Assembly (NCBI GenBank): GCA_018398765.1
Contig: JAHBMJ010004736.1
Coordinates: 740 to 64,739 of the forward strand
Length of the DNA: 64,000 bases
Source: Chromera velia
Lineage: Eukaryota; Sar; Chromeraceae
Direction: 5' to 3'
Position numbers and translations under genes: made by a program. Shown in pieces: positions 11,101 through 30,494 of this stretch. How positions within the stretch are numbered: position 1 is the first letter of the stretch; the number at the start of each line of letters is the position of its first letter. Below the pieces are notes generated by a model, which saw nothing but the letters and a program-made list of their open reading frames with translations, was not told the origin of the DNA and did no database searches.

Positions 11101-14100
11101 TCAGCAGATTCCCTGGGTGGGGGTCTCCGTTGAATAGGCCCTCCTGCGATCATCATACCGGTTAAGGAATTCAAATGAATCAGTTTCTGAAAAGAAAGAA
11201 AGAAAGAAACAAAAAAAGTACCCTAATGCTAAATAAACACACAAACAAACGAAGATTTCAAGTGACCACCCACAAAGATCACCCTGAGATTCACAAAGAA
11301 GAACCTCTGGAGTCATTTGAACCCAGCACACTCTTAACCATTCAAGCAACGAAGGAAAGAGTCTTCAATCTAAAACGGAGAAGACCTAGTCGTCTGAGTC
11401 TTCATGGATGCCTCTCTGGGCCCACTGTATGACTTCCCACCTTGTCGTCTGACCAACTTGCTATCAATATGAAATCACGATATGATGCACTCACGGACGG
11501 ACCCCGAAGATCATTTTCCCCCAGGCGTCCGCGACTTTTTCGAGGAACTTCCTGACCTCCCGCTTCTTTGCTGCTTGGGGTATTCCTCTTGCTTGCATCT
11601 TCTTTGCCTGCCTCTCGGAGAGTCCCCAGAGCCTCAGCAGCTTCTCCTGAGACTCCGCGTGGCGCATCTTCGTTAGAGGAAGTCTGCAAAAAGCCACAAG
11701 ACAGACAGACAGACAGACAGACAAATGCATGCACGTGCTTGAGGTGTTTGTGGGCACTTGCTTTCTTCATTCGTCTTACACGTTCTTGAGCGCTATTGTG
11801 CACTGCAACGCCAAAGGGAGAGGAGCGCAGTTACAGTGTGTCAGTACGCTTCTCTCTCTTTCTCTCTCCATCAGAAGGAAAGACAGCCGAGGAAGTCAGG
11901 CAAGCAGACAGGCAGGTAGAACAGGGCTGATAGAAACAATCAGAGAAGCAATATGAACCAGAAAGAAAAGCACCAAACGGCAAACAAGCAAGAGAAAGAC
12001 GGACCCGTCAAGGAAACTCATGATCAGAACTTTGTCTGTCACAGCAACCGGACGAGGCACCTCCACTCCCTCCACTGGCCCTCCTCCCCTCGCGTCCTTC
12101 AAATGGGTACCCACTCTCGCCATCGCGTCTGCCTCTCTCCGAAAGTCAAACTCCAGCTCGACCTGTTTCTTCAACTCCTTCAGAGGATTCACCAAATCGA
12201 ACTTCAATTCAAATCTCTGAAGGTAGTGGGCCAAGATCTGAAGGTTCATCAAGTCATTTAACATGCGTCGTTTGGCGCCGGGAAATTGGACCTTGACGGC
12301 CACCGACTCCCCCCCTCCCCGACTCGATGCACCCCTCCCAGAGAAAGCAGACGGAATCAGCCTCCCCTTATGGACCTGTGCGATCGAGGCACTACCAAGG
12401 AAACCCTCGAGATTGAGTTCTTCAAAGATCTCCGAGACAGAACACCCGAGTTCCCTCTCAATCAGCTCCTTTGTTGCACCCGCAGACATCGGGGGGACCT
12501 ACACACACACACACACACACACACGGCGATTCAATTGTAAACTCGATCAGCGAATGCATGCTCTCATTCATGCATAGTGACAAAAGCCATACAGGCAGCA
12601 GCTCAACCCCTCTAAATTGCCGCGCTTGTGGACACACGTGGGGACGCAGGCATGCAGGCGGATCAGGTCATTTTCTTAATCAAAGCGGCAAGTGTTGTTA
12701 ATCTTTTAAACAACACAAAGCGGCAAGAGTGTCTGCAGGTCATTCGACACCCCCCAGGTGGGGGTGGCAGAGGGACGAAAGGGGGGGGGGGGAGAGCAGA
12801 TTGGTCAGGTGGCGCGGGCAGACAGACAGATGGACACGTGATTTGGCTCAGAACAGGAAAGAAAAACTGCCAACACTCCCTGTCCGCCTGTCTGACTGAC
12901 GTCATCCTGGAGCGTTGCCAGTTTGATCAGGTACGGGAGGGGCATGAAGTCGCCTCTGCATTGTTTTGTAAATTCGTTCATGCAATTGATTGATTATTCG
13001 GTCTTCGTTCCCTTCTTGATTGATTCATCCATTCATTCATTTCTGAACGTCTTTCTGCTTTCCTCGATTCCCTTTTTCCCCCAGCCCGCCCCCCCTCTTT
13101 TCAGCCATTTACTATTCCTGCTGGCTACTCCCAGTCACTCCTTTACCATTACATGTTCTTTCTTGTGAGCGTCAGCCTCACGACTGAAAATTTCATTCCC
13201 TCACACGAACGAATAGCGAGTCCAGTGGAGCAAGAGTCACAAAATGTCAACAAACCCTGTCTGTCCCCTCTCCTTTTCTTTTCTTTTCTCCCCTTTCCCT
13301 TCTCTTCCTTCTCTCCGACCGACCTAGAGCCCAGGAACTGTCCACTCTTGATGAAGAAACCCTTCAAGGTCAGACAGAGGTCTAGCATCCTGTCGCTGTT
13401 TAATTCGTGCGCATCGTCCCACCTGCGTGACGCACGCAAAAGCGGACAAATCCGATACAAGTTAGAGCCACCAGACTGAGAAGAGGAACAAACAAACAAA
13501 CAAACAGAGAAGCAAACCAAAACTCCAACACGGCAGATCTGAAGAAGAAAAGAAGAAGAAGAAGAGGAGGAAGAGGCAGAGGAAGAGGAAGAAGCGCGAT
13601 GTCCGACTGTCTAAGCTCCTCTTTTGAGGAAGCAGACCGCCTTGACAGATGGAGGCACAAAGAAGAAGGAAGGGAAGAGAGCTGCGGGGTCACTGACCAT
13701 TTGTTCATCTCCTCCTTCAGTTTGACAGGGTCTCTTGCCGTGACGGATGCTAAGAGACACTTTGCCTGCAGAAACAGAGGAAAGAAGCAGAGGTTCTATC
13801 ACACGCACACAAGACAACATCCGAAGCATGTGAGGTCCGAAAGTGGTTCAGTGCACGATCATGCCGCTTCCTTCGCCCCCTCCCCCCGAACACACATACA
13901 CACTCGCACCCCGTCAGACTGGGAGATGGAACCTGGAGACTGTCGGGGAAGGGTGGTGCACCCACCCGATGTAGCAACGAGGTGAGACGTCCAAAACCTC
14001 CAATAACCAAAAGACGACTCTTCGAGAGTGGCGGCACACGCTTGGCTTCTTGCCAGCAGGGGAAGGTGGGGCCATACGCGGACTGTCAGGAGACGGCAAG

Positions 14101-14393
14101 GCACCCACCCACCCACCTACCTGGAGAAGCTTATAGGAGAAGTAGATCCTTGACGACCGCGCCCAGAATGCCAATCCTCTGAGGTGGTGCTCGTCTCTGC
14201 ATGATCGGAGCGCTTCGAGTCTTTTGCTTGGTCGTATCACTTCAGGAAGGAAAGAGTCCCATGGCTGCTTCGTAGAAGGGAGGCGCTCCTCCACTGGTGG
14301 GAGCTCAAGCACTGCACTAGAGCTCTGCCTCCAGCACCAAAGTGTTTGCATCAGCAGCAGGAGATAAGCTTTGCCTCGAAGCGAGATTCGCAT
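8105..14393 (-). CDS. ABC1/UbiB (ADCK-type) atypical kinase
   Basis: Eleven phase-consistent exons: 14393-14121, 13765-13698, 13422-13324, 12955-12901, 12498-12005, 11683-11503, 11143-11054, 10769-10673, 10322-10238, 9812-9716, 9373-8105; 935 residues. Family hallmarks in order: KxGQ motif (FFIKSGQFLGSR, K139), alanine-rich loop (GSASIAQVHKG, ~200), VAVK lysine 234, ExD-type motif (ELEFDFRREAD, ~279), catalytic DPHPGN (397-402) and a metal-binding Asp in LLDWG (415; DWG in place of DFG). FFVFRSVQLMRG (~505) is the usual end of the fold. Members act in mitochondria or plastids and several support ubiquinone biosynthesis; the subfamily is not assignable here. After ~555 the protein is Ser/Gly/Glu low complexity to the stop at 8105-8107. 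CAG|GTGGGA just before the stop could be a donor to a further exon. The true start may lie upstream of the Met at 14393. Confidence 0.9.
12499..12524. repeat. (CA)n microsatellite acting as a splice-acceptor tract
   Basis: On the minus (coding) strand this reads (TG)n followed immediately by TAG and the exon starting at 12498. The microsatellite therefore occupies the usual polypyrimidine-tract position of this kinase intron. Confidence 0.75.
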
Positions 14394-14639
14394 GGCTAAC
14401 GATAGAATGAAAAGAAAGGCGAAGAAAAAGAATGAAAATCAGTCGACCTTCCTCAAGCCAGAGATCCACAGGAGACAATCAAAGCCCTCCCTGATGTAGC
14501 AGTACCAGACTGAGATGCATGTTGACGGTGAGTGAGGACCCCTTCAAGCCCACTTCTTCCCGTGTTTCTCTTGTCGGTTGCCCTTACAATGCATGAAACA
14601 ATCTCGCATGGTCAGTACATGTCAGCACGTACGCCACAG

Positions 14640-14882
14640 ATCGCCACAATATATATGCCACAATCCCCAGGTTCAGCAGTCTGACTGAACATGGTTCAGC
14701 TCTATGGAGCAGATATGGAGCAGTGGGCTCGATCGTGAACAACAGCGCGGCGCCGCGGCCGCGCGTCGAACAACATGCAGCGCGCGGCGCCGCGCGCGTC
14801 CCATGCATGCATGCATGCATGGTGATCGCGGGCGCGGGCCCGCGCGGCATGCATGGGCCCTGCCCATCATGCCGCGATTTAT
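14640..14882. repeat. GC-rich palindromic block, copy 1 of a dispersed repeat
   Basis: Begins with GCCACAATCCCCAGGT (~14656). It then has GTGAACAACAGCGCGGCGCC, a run of overlapping GGCGCC/CGCGCG palindromes, four tandem GCAT units (14803-14821) and another self-complementary GCGGGCGCGGGCCCGCGC block. A related arrangement occurs at about 22165-22345. Open frames here are composition artefacts. Confidence 0.6.
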
Positions 14883-14883
14883 C

Positions 14884-16070
14884 ACCAAAATGCATGTGAG
14901 CAATCGATAGTGTGATATAGATATGAAATAGTGTGTGTTCTCTTCAAGGTATGTACGTTTGTTGGAGTCGGCTGGTATATTTTTTCAGTCGTTTTTCTTT
15001 TTTGGGAGACAGCTGTCTAGCTGCAGGTAGCCTAATACCGTTGTGCCTACAGAAAAAAAAACCTGCTGGGAGACAAATCGAGGAGACGGCTTGAAATTCC
15101 CCCCCCAGAGTCTTCCTCCAGATTTGATACGCTTGACTCCTAGAGAGGCCTCATCCTGAAAGGCTCTACAGAAGTGGGTTAAAAACGCTATAGTCACTTC
15201 GCTTCACGTAACTGAGTGGCAGGAGTTTGTTAAGGTTGAAGGCGAGGTCTACTTCGGAGATACTGAAGACACGCACCTCCGAAAATGCAAGCCTAAGCCT
15301 TCCGGTATATCCGAGTCATCCCGTTTTTTGTTTAACCCCAAACCCTTTGCAACGGTCCCTGGGTTGTACGTTGCTGCTCAAGCTTGTGTAACTTATATTC
15401 CCAGGGGGAAAGATTTCAACGGGAAAGAATGGGAAGGGACAGAGGAGACGCCCATCATGCTGCAATTTAGCGGTTCTCACCAAAATACATGTGAGCAATC
15501 GATAGTCTGATATAGATGTGAAATAGTGTGTGTTCTTTTTAAGGTATGTACGTCTGTTAGAGTCGGCTGGTATATTTTTTCAGTCGTTTTTCTTTTCCGG
15601 GAGACAGCCATCTAGCTGCAGGTAGCCTAATACCGTCGTACCTGCAGAAAAAAAAACCTGCTGAGAGACAAATCGAGGAGACGGCTTGAAATTCCCCCCC
15701 CAGAGTCTTCCAGATTTGATACGCTTGACTCCTAGAGAGGCCTCATCCTGAGAGGCTCTACAGAAGCGGGTTAAAAACGTCACAGTCACTTCGCTTCACG
15801 TAACTGAGTGGCAGGAGTTTGTTAAGGTTGAAGGCGAGGTCTACTTCGGAGACACTGAAGACACGCACCTCCGAAAATGCAAGCCTAAGCCTTCCGGTGT
15901 ATCTGAGTCATCCCGTTTTTTTTTTAACCCCAAATTTTTTGTAGCGGTCCCTAGGTTGTACGTTGCTGCTCAAGTCTGTGTGACTTATATTCGCAGGGGG
16001 AAAGATTTTAACGGGAAAGAATGGGAAGGGACAGAGAAGACGGATAAATTCAACGTTATCGTTCATGAGT
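14884..16070 (+). repeat. Tandem duplication of a ~590-bp unit
   Basis: Copy 1 runs from about 14884 to 15477 and copy 2 from about 15478 to 16050; they match over nearly their full length with scattered substitutions and small indels. Each copy has a frame reading VTEWQEFVKVEGEVYFGDTE (from ~15211 and ~15802), then a Phe-Asn-Pro segment and GKDFNGKEWEGTE. Differences between copies often change amino acids, which argues against strong purifying selection. Copy 2 continues in frame to a stop at about 16098. No database family recognised by eye; a decayed transposon-associated coding segment is likely. Confidence 0.65.
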
Positions 16071-16100
16071 CTGTGAGAGTAAAGGAGGTCGCGTCTTAGC

Positions 16101-16742
16101 TTGTTCTTAATTTCGTATGGACTGATGATTCTGAGGGCAACCTTGATAAAATCATATGATACTCATTGTCCACAAGTCTGGGACTCTCCTCCAGGGCTAG
16201 ACGATGATTGGCCGTTCGAAATCGCAGTCTTCTTTACGGCTGCTGCCCCAACTGACCCTCCCAAGCTTCAGGGTGAGGCTAGTGGTGGGCAGTCAGTGGA
16301 CGGAGGGAAACAGTCAACGGAGGTTAGAAAAGTCAAGAACTTCAAGGCGAGGGTTGAGGAGACGGCAGGCGGTCAGTGTCAGGAGAGTTCTCAGGATTTA
16401 AGAAGGGTAGGGGACTCTGGGAGATTGGGAGGGGAGTCCGAGTTTGATGACGGAGACGAAGACGAGGAAGATTTTGAAGGAGAAGGTGATGAAATACAGC
16501 ATCATGAATCCGATGCTTTCTCTGACTATTCGAATGTGTCTGACTACAAGCCTAGCTGGGAAAGGAAGTATGCGAAGCTCGAGAAGAAGAGGGAGAAGAG
16601 ACGTGAAAAGGCTCTGTACGAGTTTATTCCTCTAGAAGAAAAGACCGTTGGAGCATACGCTATTCACGACAGGCAGAGCGGTCGCAACATTGGTTTTCAC
16701 CTCTGGCACACTGACATCATCCGGGGTGATTGGGACTATTGA
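16101..16742 (+). pseudogene. Unidentified ORF beside the tandem duplication
   Basis: Open frame of up to 213 codons directly after the duplicated unit. It has an acidic centre (DDGDEDEEDFEGEGDE), then a basic coiled segment (WERKYAKLEKKREKRREK), and ends GFHLWHTDIIRGDWDY. No family recognised. It sits between the duplicated segment and a LINE 3' end, so it is more likely part of a decayed mobile element than a host gene, though a 3' exon of an unknown gene cannot be excluded. The first in-frame Met (16101) is not supported as a start. Confidence 0.35.
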
Positions 16743-17084
16743 GCCCGTCTGATTGACCATCGCATCGGTAAGTCCTTTGCGTTTGTCTACCACGACCTGT
16801 TCATTCATTTCTTGAACAGGGGATACCTCTTCAGTCCCAAGAGTCTGGGTGAAAGGGAAAATTTATTGGTGGACATAAAAAATTTTCGAACTTCCTCATT
16901 ATCATTAAAGGAAGGGAAAGGGAGAGAGGAAAGAGAGGAGAAGACAGAGAAAGAGAGAGAGGAGACTAGAGAGGAGAAGAGAGAGGAAAACAGAGAGACA
17001 GATCGAGAGGGAGAGAAAAGAAAAAGCTGAAGAGAACTAGGCGTGTTCTTTAGTCTGACAGTCAATAAACCTTGACAGTGATTT

Positions 17085-17970
17085 TTGATTAAAGACATTA
17101 TACACCCTTTTTGCTATACGAGAGTGGCGCCGCGATCAGAACACAGGAGGAGAGCAGCATGCAGGGTGGGAGACAGGGCTGTGGCTGCGACTCAGGGAAA
17201 AATTCCGGTAAGGGGGGGAGAGAAGGTGCCGTTACAGAAAAGGATGTGCCAGTTCTGTCGAGGGTGGTTGGGAATCGAGGTGGTGGAAGATGAAATCCAT
17301 TTGGTGACAGAATGTCCTGTTTTTGACAGAGAGAGAGCAGAAATGTTCAGAAAGATAGAAGGGAAATGGGACAGCAAGATGGAAGAAAGAGCCAGAAAGG
17401 CAGCCACAGAAAGAGAAGGGCTCAACAGAGAAGAGGGAAAAAGGGACAACTCGACGCTTTTCTGTTTTCTGTTGAATGAATGTCATGCCGGAGTGGATGA
17501 GTTTTTGGGATGGGCGTCATTCAGACGGAGGGTGTTTGAGGAGTGTCCAGGACGGTACGGACACATAGAGGGAGACGCTCTGGCGGCCAGACATGCAGGA
17601 ATCACCGGAAGGCAGCGGGCGATCGAGAGACTAACAAAAGAATATGAGGAGACAATTGATAACTTAGAGACGACCGAAGGAGCGTTAGGGTGGGGAAGGA
17701 GGGAGCCGCAGAAGAAGATTGATAAAGCAAACAAAAAGAGCGAGGAAGCCCAAATCACATGCCGTTTCAGATCGATTTTCAGGCCGGAAAGCCAACGCGG
17801 ATCCAGAGCCGTGGCTCGAACAACGAACAATCATGCAGCAGCGGCCAGGGCAACAGACTCTGGCGGGCCCCGAGGGCGGGGTCTGATACCTCAGCTTAGG
17901 CTGGGGAACGCCCCGCCCTGCTAGCTCTGGCGACAGATAGACATAGCGGGAAGGCCTTAGGGCGGAACAT

Positions 17971-18001
<31 letters not shown>

Positions 18002-18003
18002 CA
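17085..18003 (+). mobile_element. Non-LTR retrotransposon (LINE) 3' end, 5'-truncated
   Basis: The frame ending at 17924 carries RMCQFCRGW, then VEDEIHLVTECPVFDRERAE. This is the Cys-x2-Cys...His...Cys pattern found at the C-terminus of LINE ORF2 proteins downstream of reverse transcriptase. The remaining residues are Lys/Glu-rich. No endonuclease or reverse transcriptase domain is present upstream, so the copy is truncated, as is usual for LINEs. About 45 bp after the stop the element ends in (ATCA)n (17970-18001), a typical LINE 3' microsatellite tail. Plus-strand orientation. Confidence 0.7.
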
Positions 18004-19435
18004 TAAAAAAGCTAACTAAAATAACTGAACTAAATATATAGTATATTATATTATACTAGTAAACTAATTAAATTAACCACATTTGAGATAAAACTTGAAT
18101 ACAAAGTGCTCGGCAATTTCTAACGTAAAGTGAAATAATAAAAACACTTTTAAAAAAGCTCGTCTACTAGATTATACACTGCATATCTAGCTGTATATAT
18201 AGTCATTGTCTAAAAACAGAGTCGCGTGGTATTATGCATATCAGTCTAGATACCATACTAGTAGTATGTCTAGCAGTTACTAGAACAGTTCTCTTAGAAA
18301 ACTTTTTTTTAATCCGTTTTAAAACGGCGTTTTTATAATTAGTCTTGTAGGATCTTTTAGGTATTTGTCGGGTATCTCGGGGCCTATTGTAGGGTTGAAT
18401 AGACATTTGTTAGACATTTAATTGATATGAAAAAACAGAAACAAACCTAGAAACAAATGGATGCATACATTTATGAGCATGCAAAACGTTATGTACCGGC
18501 GGGCGATGAACTAATCGATCATCGCCGAAGTTTCACACCCTCTGTATGGTCATCGTCGGTGTGCACGAGTCCGATTTTTTTTCGGCAGACAACTGCAGAA
18601 GGGACAAATACAGACATGAATGAGGAAAATGGAGGAGTGCATCAAAAAAGAATGAGGAGAAATGAAGGCACCAGATCATAACTTGCTCAGTGTGTCACTA
18701 GGTGTGTCACGACAGAACCAGAGAAGACAAAGAAAGCCAGGAGGCAAAAAAGAGACGAAGGGTGAGTGGATGGATGAGGAAGCGCGCAGAGTAAATCAGC
18801 CGGTGAAGCAGTCTGACGGAGCAATCATCAGTTCGACGAGTCAGTGACTGCCCTCTGTCCTCCATCGCTCTCCTATTTCCTCCCTTCCCTCCACAGACTC
18901 AAAAACAACCCTGTCTGTCCGCGTGCAGCCCTCACACTGTTCTCAAATTCATCCTCATCCCTTCCTCCCATCCGTCAATCGAAAACAAACAAACGACCAA
19001 TCAGTGTATCAAGACAGAGACCAGATATAAAGAAAGACCGACCTGTTGGTACCCTCCTCTTGCGTCTCTCCGACGCGCCCGCGCTCCCCCCTGTCTCCCT
19101 CCCAGACTGAAAGGTCTTGACCCAAGTGCACTCAGCACTCCCCCCTGTGCCTCTCCCCTTCCCTCTCTTCGCCTCTTAGTCGACATTTGCCACGCAACAA
19201 GGAGACCCAGTAGCCCCGGCAAGGTGATCAACATCAACCAGCCAACGTGGGGCCCCGCATCAGTTCTGCACCAAGACAGACAGAAAGCACAGGAACAAAC
19301 AAGAAAGGAACGGGCAGAAAAGCGCAGACAGACCACATGTATCAATCAAATCAATATCAAGTCAGGGCGTCTTCAGAAGAGCAACATGCAGACAGGAAGC
19401 ACCGGACGGAGAAAGAAACAAGAAAAATTGAAAAG
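18004..19435. other. Intergenic stretch, no gene recognised
   Basis: AT-rich to about 18450, then mixed composition. Short open frames on both strands lack motifs and splice-linked partners. No RNA gene seen. Confidence 0.5.
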
Positions 19436-19692
19436 AGGACAAAAGAAGGAAGGAAGGAAGGAAGGAAGGAGGGAGGGAGGCAAGGAAGGAAAGGAAGCAA
19501 CGCAAAGAAAGAAGGATGCAGAGAGGGAAGGAAGGAGGGAAAGAAAGAAGGAAAGAAAGAAAGAAAAAAAGAAAGAAGGAAAGAAGGAAAAAAAGAAAGA
19601 ATGAAAGAATGATGGAGGGAAGGACGGAAGGAAGGAAAGAAAGAAAGAATGAATGAATGAAAGAATGATGGAGGGAAGGAAGGAAGGAACGG
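19436..19692. repeat. (GGAA)n / (GAAA)n purine tract
   Basis: GGAA, GAAA and GAAT units on the plus strand, with a GAATGATGGAGGGAAGGA block occurring twice (around 19608 and 19662). Non-coding. Confidence 0.95.
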
Positions 19693-20204
19693 GGTCCTTT
19701 CAGCAGATGAACAAACACAGAAAGGGAAAGAGAGGGAACAAACAATTTGCATCCACCCGCACAAGCACACTGAAAACTTGAAGGTGACCCGACGGAAAAT
19801 ATGTCCCGACATCCATGCAGTTCTCTTCCAAGTCGGAATTCCGACTTCCTTCTCCGTCTTCCTTCCAGCAAGTGTTTCGAGAGAAAAAACAGGAAATCTT
19901 GGTACCAAGTCAAGTGAAGTGGCCTAATCTCTTCAGAAGACCATTTGTCTTCCAGACACTAGATCAAGGAGGTCGCCATTCTCGTCACCAAAGTAACAGA
20001 ATCTATGAAGTGAGAAAAGAAGCAGTGCAGACAGAAGCAGTGAGGACAAAGGCAGGGGGGGGGGAAGCCAAGGGACGGACCTGCAAGGGGATTCCCACGT
20101 GCAGGCAGGCAACCTGCTGGTACTTCTTCAAGTTGCAAGGAGCTTGAGGAAATTGAGCGAGGAGAATAACATTGGAGGAGCACGTTGAAGGTCATCACGC
20201 TGTT
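19693..20204. other. 3' flank of the minus-strand serine hydrolase gene
   Basis: Unique sequence lying just downstream of the hydrolase stop codon on its coding strand; should include its 3' UTR. No other gene seen. Confidence 0.5.
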
Positions 20205-22139
20205 TCAATAAAACTTCTGCCGATCCGTGCTGACTGAGGAGGACCTAGCTGACTCCAGAGGAACTGCAGAATGACCGAGGAGGCTCTGCGCAAACTCCAG
20301 AGTCTCCTGAAGGATGGGATCCACGCTGATGTGCGGATCTTCATTCGGAAGTCCTCCGCTGTTACCAACGAGGAAGACACCGACGCGGGTGGAGGAGACA
20401 CTGACGTCATCGAAATAGGCCCAAGAGGGGGGTATTGGAGAGGGCACGGTCTTTGTGAATTCAAACACCCAGAACTCAGCAGTAACCCCTGAGAACCCCC
20501 CACTATGTCCCACTGCTTTCATACCTCCGATTTGACGTTCGTATTGTACGACGTGCTGTCCGAAGACCAGATTCTCGAAGGGAAGCCATGATTTAAGGAG
20601 TCCATAAGTCGACGACCGCAGAGGGAAAGAGGGGGAGTGCTTCTGTACAAAAGAGGCTAGAAACTTCCTCATTGCAGACGTGCTGATTTTCAAGGAACCG
20701 TCCGCATAGTCAGGGAATCCTTGCCATTCCACTCTCTCGAACCTCCCACCGGACTTCTCTTCCTTCCATTCAAAAGCTGGAAGAAGCGTGACGTTGGGGA
20801 GAATGCTTTGAAGAAACCACGAGGCGTCAGCTTCGTGAATGTCTAGAGATTCGAAGATCTCTTGACGCACAAAAACGGGGAAGGGAACACCGGACAGCAC
20901 TTCCACCAGCCAGCCCAGCAAGGCAAAGTTCACGTTGGCGTACTCAAAAACCCCAGAGGGCCCTTTGGTCGCGTTGAAATTTGCCGATGAAAAGTGACGC
21001 CCTCCTGGGACGACATACTCACGGACAAACTCTTGAAGCGATTCGGCACTATCCCGTCCCCCCACCACCAGAGTTTCAAGGATGGTCCAGTTGTCAACAA
21101 AGCTAGAAGTGTGGGTGAGAAGGTTCAGCGGCGTGACAGGAAGAGGGAAAGAAAGGATTGAATATGCGTGGGGGGCTTGGTTGGGGGTGTGTGCCGTTCC
21201 GCTTTCGCCCCACAAGAAGTGTGTTGATGTCTTCCTCTAAATCGAATCCTTCTTTCTCCCAGAATTGGAGAAATGCGGTGCCTGTGACCATCTTGGACAG
21301 AGAGGCGACCTGAAAGAGATCCGTGGTGGTGCACCCTCCGAAGCAGTTCTCGTAAACAGCCGATCCACCGTCTGCGAAGAGGACAGAGGAAGGGCAACGG
21401 CAGGTAGCAGAGAAAGCGGCAAAGAGAGTGAGGGGCACTCCAAGAGACAAAAAGAGGTGAGTCTGACACTCAGTCTGACAGTGTAAGGGGGACGCGGCTT
21501 TCAAGCGAAAGAGAAGAAACAAAGAAGAAGAGAAACAGACACATACACAGACAGAAGGAGAGGGAGGACATAGAGGAGAGACATGGGCAAGCAACCGAGA
21601 TGGAAAGTAAAATCGGGAGGGAGAAAAAAATTGGGGATGCACTTTGGAAGAGGAATGAAGAAGAAGAGTCCATGCACTTTTCGATCGATCCGCTTGAAGC
21701 TCTCTCCTCGGTCCGTCTCGCCCTGGTCACCACTTTGCTGACCATTTTTCACCGTCGCCTCTCCCATGAGTCGCGCGGCCTAGATGTCTTCATATAATTT
21801 TGTTTTATTTTCTGTGTGTACTACCACCGCTCAGCAGACTGCAGTGACTGCACCGGACTACAGAGCCATGTTGAAATTTCTTTGATTGCGACTTCTTGAA
21901 ATTGAAGCAGACTCACCACTGTCATGTGCCACAAAGGCGACACCCATCTGGGGAAATCTGTAGATGGATCGCAAATGGTCGATCTGCTCCTCGAAGGCGC
22001 CGACGTTCTGCGCGCTTGTGTAGCAGACGAGGCGGGGACAGAGCATAAAGTCTGAGAGGAGACGGAGCAGCACTAATCTGACCAGTCCACGTCCACGAAG
22101 CCGTATTCCAGACCGGATTGCAGGAAGTATGACATTCAT
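20205..22139 (-). CDS. Serine beta-lactamase-like hydrolase (LACTB type)
   Basis: Three exons: 22139-21917, 21371-21214, about 21175-20205; ~450 residues. Penicillin-binding/beta-lactamase fold motifs are in order: N-terminal FPQMGVAFVAHDS leading into AVYENCFG, active-site SxxK in QVASLSKMVTGTA, then VTPLNLLTHTSSF, the YxN motif in FEYANVNFALLGWL, and GHSGGFSG in the KTG-box position. Exon 1 to 2 joins in phase (G|AC). Exon 2 to 3 does not: with GTGGGG as donor and CCAAG as acceptor the join lacks one base, at a C6 run (21170-21175). The residues before SAQNVGAFEE are hydrophobic and may be a weak signal or transit peptide; the first Met is tentative. Eukaryotic members are peptidase or esterase-like, not antibiotic-resistance genes. 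Divergent from EMC1. Confidence 0.75.
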
Positions 22140-22667
22140 TATGCGGCGATTCAAAGGTCAGCAACAGTATATGTGCCACAATCCCCAGGTGGAGCACAAT
22201 GGTGGCCAGGGGCACCAGTCGACATCAGCTCGTGAGTGTTCGTGAACATGCAACAGCGTGGCGCGGAGCCCTTGTGCATGCATGCATGCGCGATGGTGGC
22301 CCCGGAAAGCGAGCGCGGGGGGGAACTTACCGACTTGCCCATTGCAATCTAGCTTTCCGCGTACGCCGTCTCGCAAAAATTGCAACTTCGATCTTCCAGA
22401 GCAGCTTAAATTGGCAATCTTTGGCAGGCAGTGACATGGCACTGACAGCTACTACTAAGCTCATGCAAACATGCACAGATGATCGACACCGCTTCTTCAT
22501 CCTTCGGATATTGGTTTGCCGGCCCGACTGCAGAGGGTTTTGCCATCGTATTCAAAAACTGCGCTTTAGCTGATCTATCAACGTCGATACGTTGCTGCAC
22601 TCGCTCAGTCTTCTGACAGCAAGGGTATCCTTGCCGTGTGCTTGTCGCTGAGAGCTGGGCGAGAAGC
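22140..22667. promoter_or_regulatory. Divergent intergenic region, hydrolase and EMC1
   Basis: The 528 bp between the tentative hydrolase start (minus) and the EMC1 start (plus) must hold both 5' regions. It includes the GC-rich repeat at 22165-22345 with a TGCATGCATGCATGC run. No TATA box is evident. Regulatory role is inferred from position only. Confidence 0.4.
22165..22345. repeat. GC-rich block, copy 2 of a dispersed repeat
   Basis: Shares GTGCCACAATCCCCAGGT (~22175), CGTGAACATGCAACAGCG and a (GCAT)n run with the block at 14640-14882, followed by GGCCCCGGAAAGC (~22302). Spacing and GC-rich ends differ between copies. Confidence 0.5.

Positions 22668-30494
<7,827 letters not shown>

Noticed and set aside
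17085-17924. Host zinc-finger protein
   Set aside because: The Cys/His pattern and downstream (ATCA)n tail fit a LINE ORF2 C-terminus better than a host gene.
19357-19913. Two 183-codon minus-strand frames
   Set aside because: Two overlapping frames of the same repeat region; neither has motifs.
20205-22139. Horizontally acquired bacterial antibiotic-resistance beta-lactamase
   Set aside because: The gene is spliced and resembles the eukaryotic LACTB-type family; nothing indicates recent transfer or resistance function.
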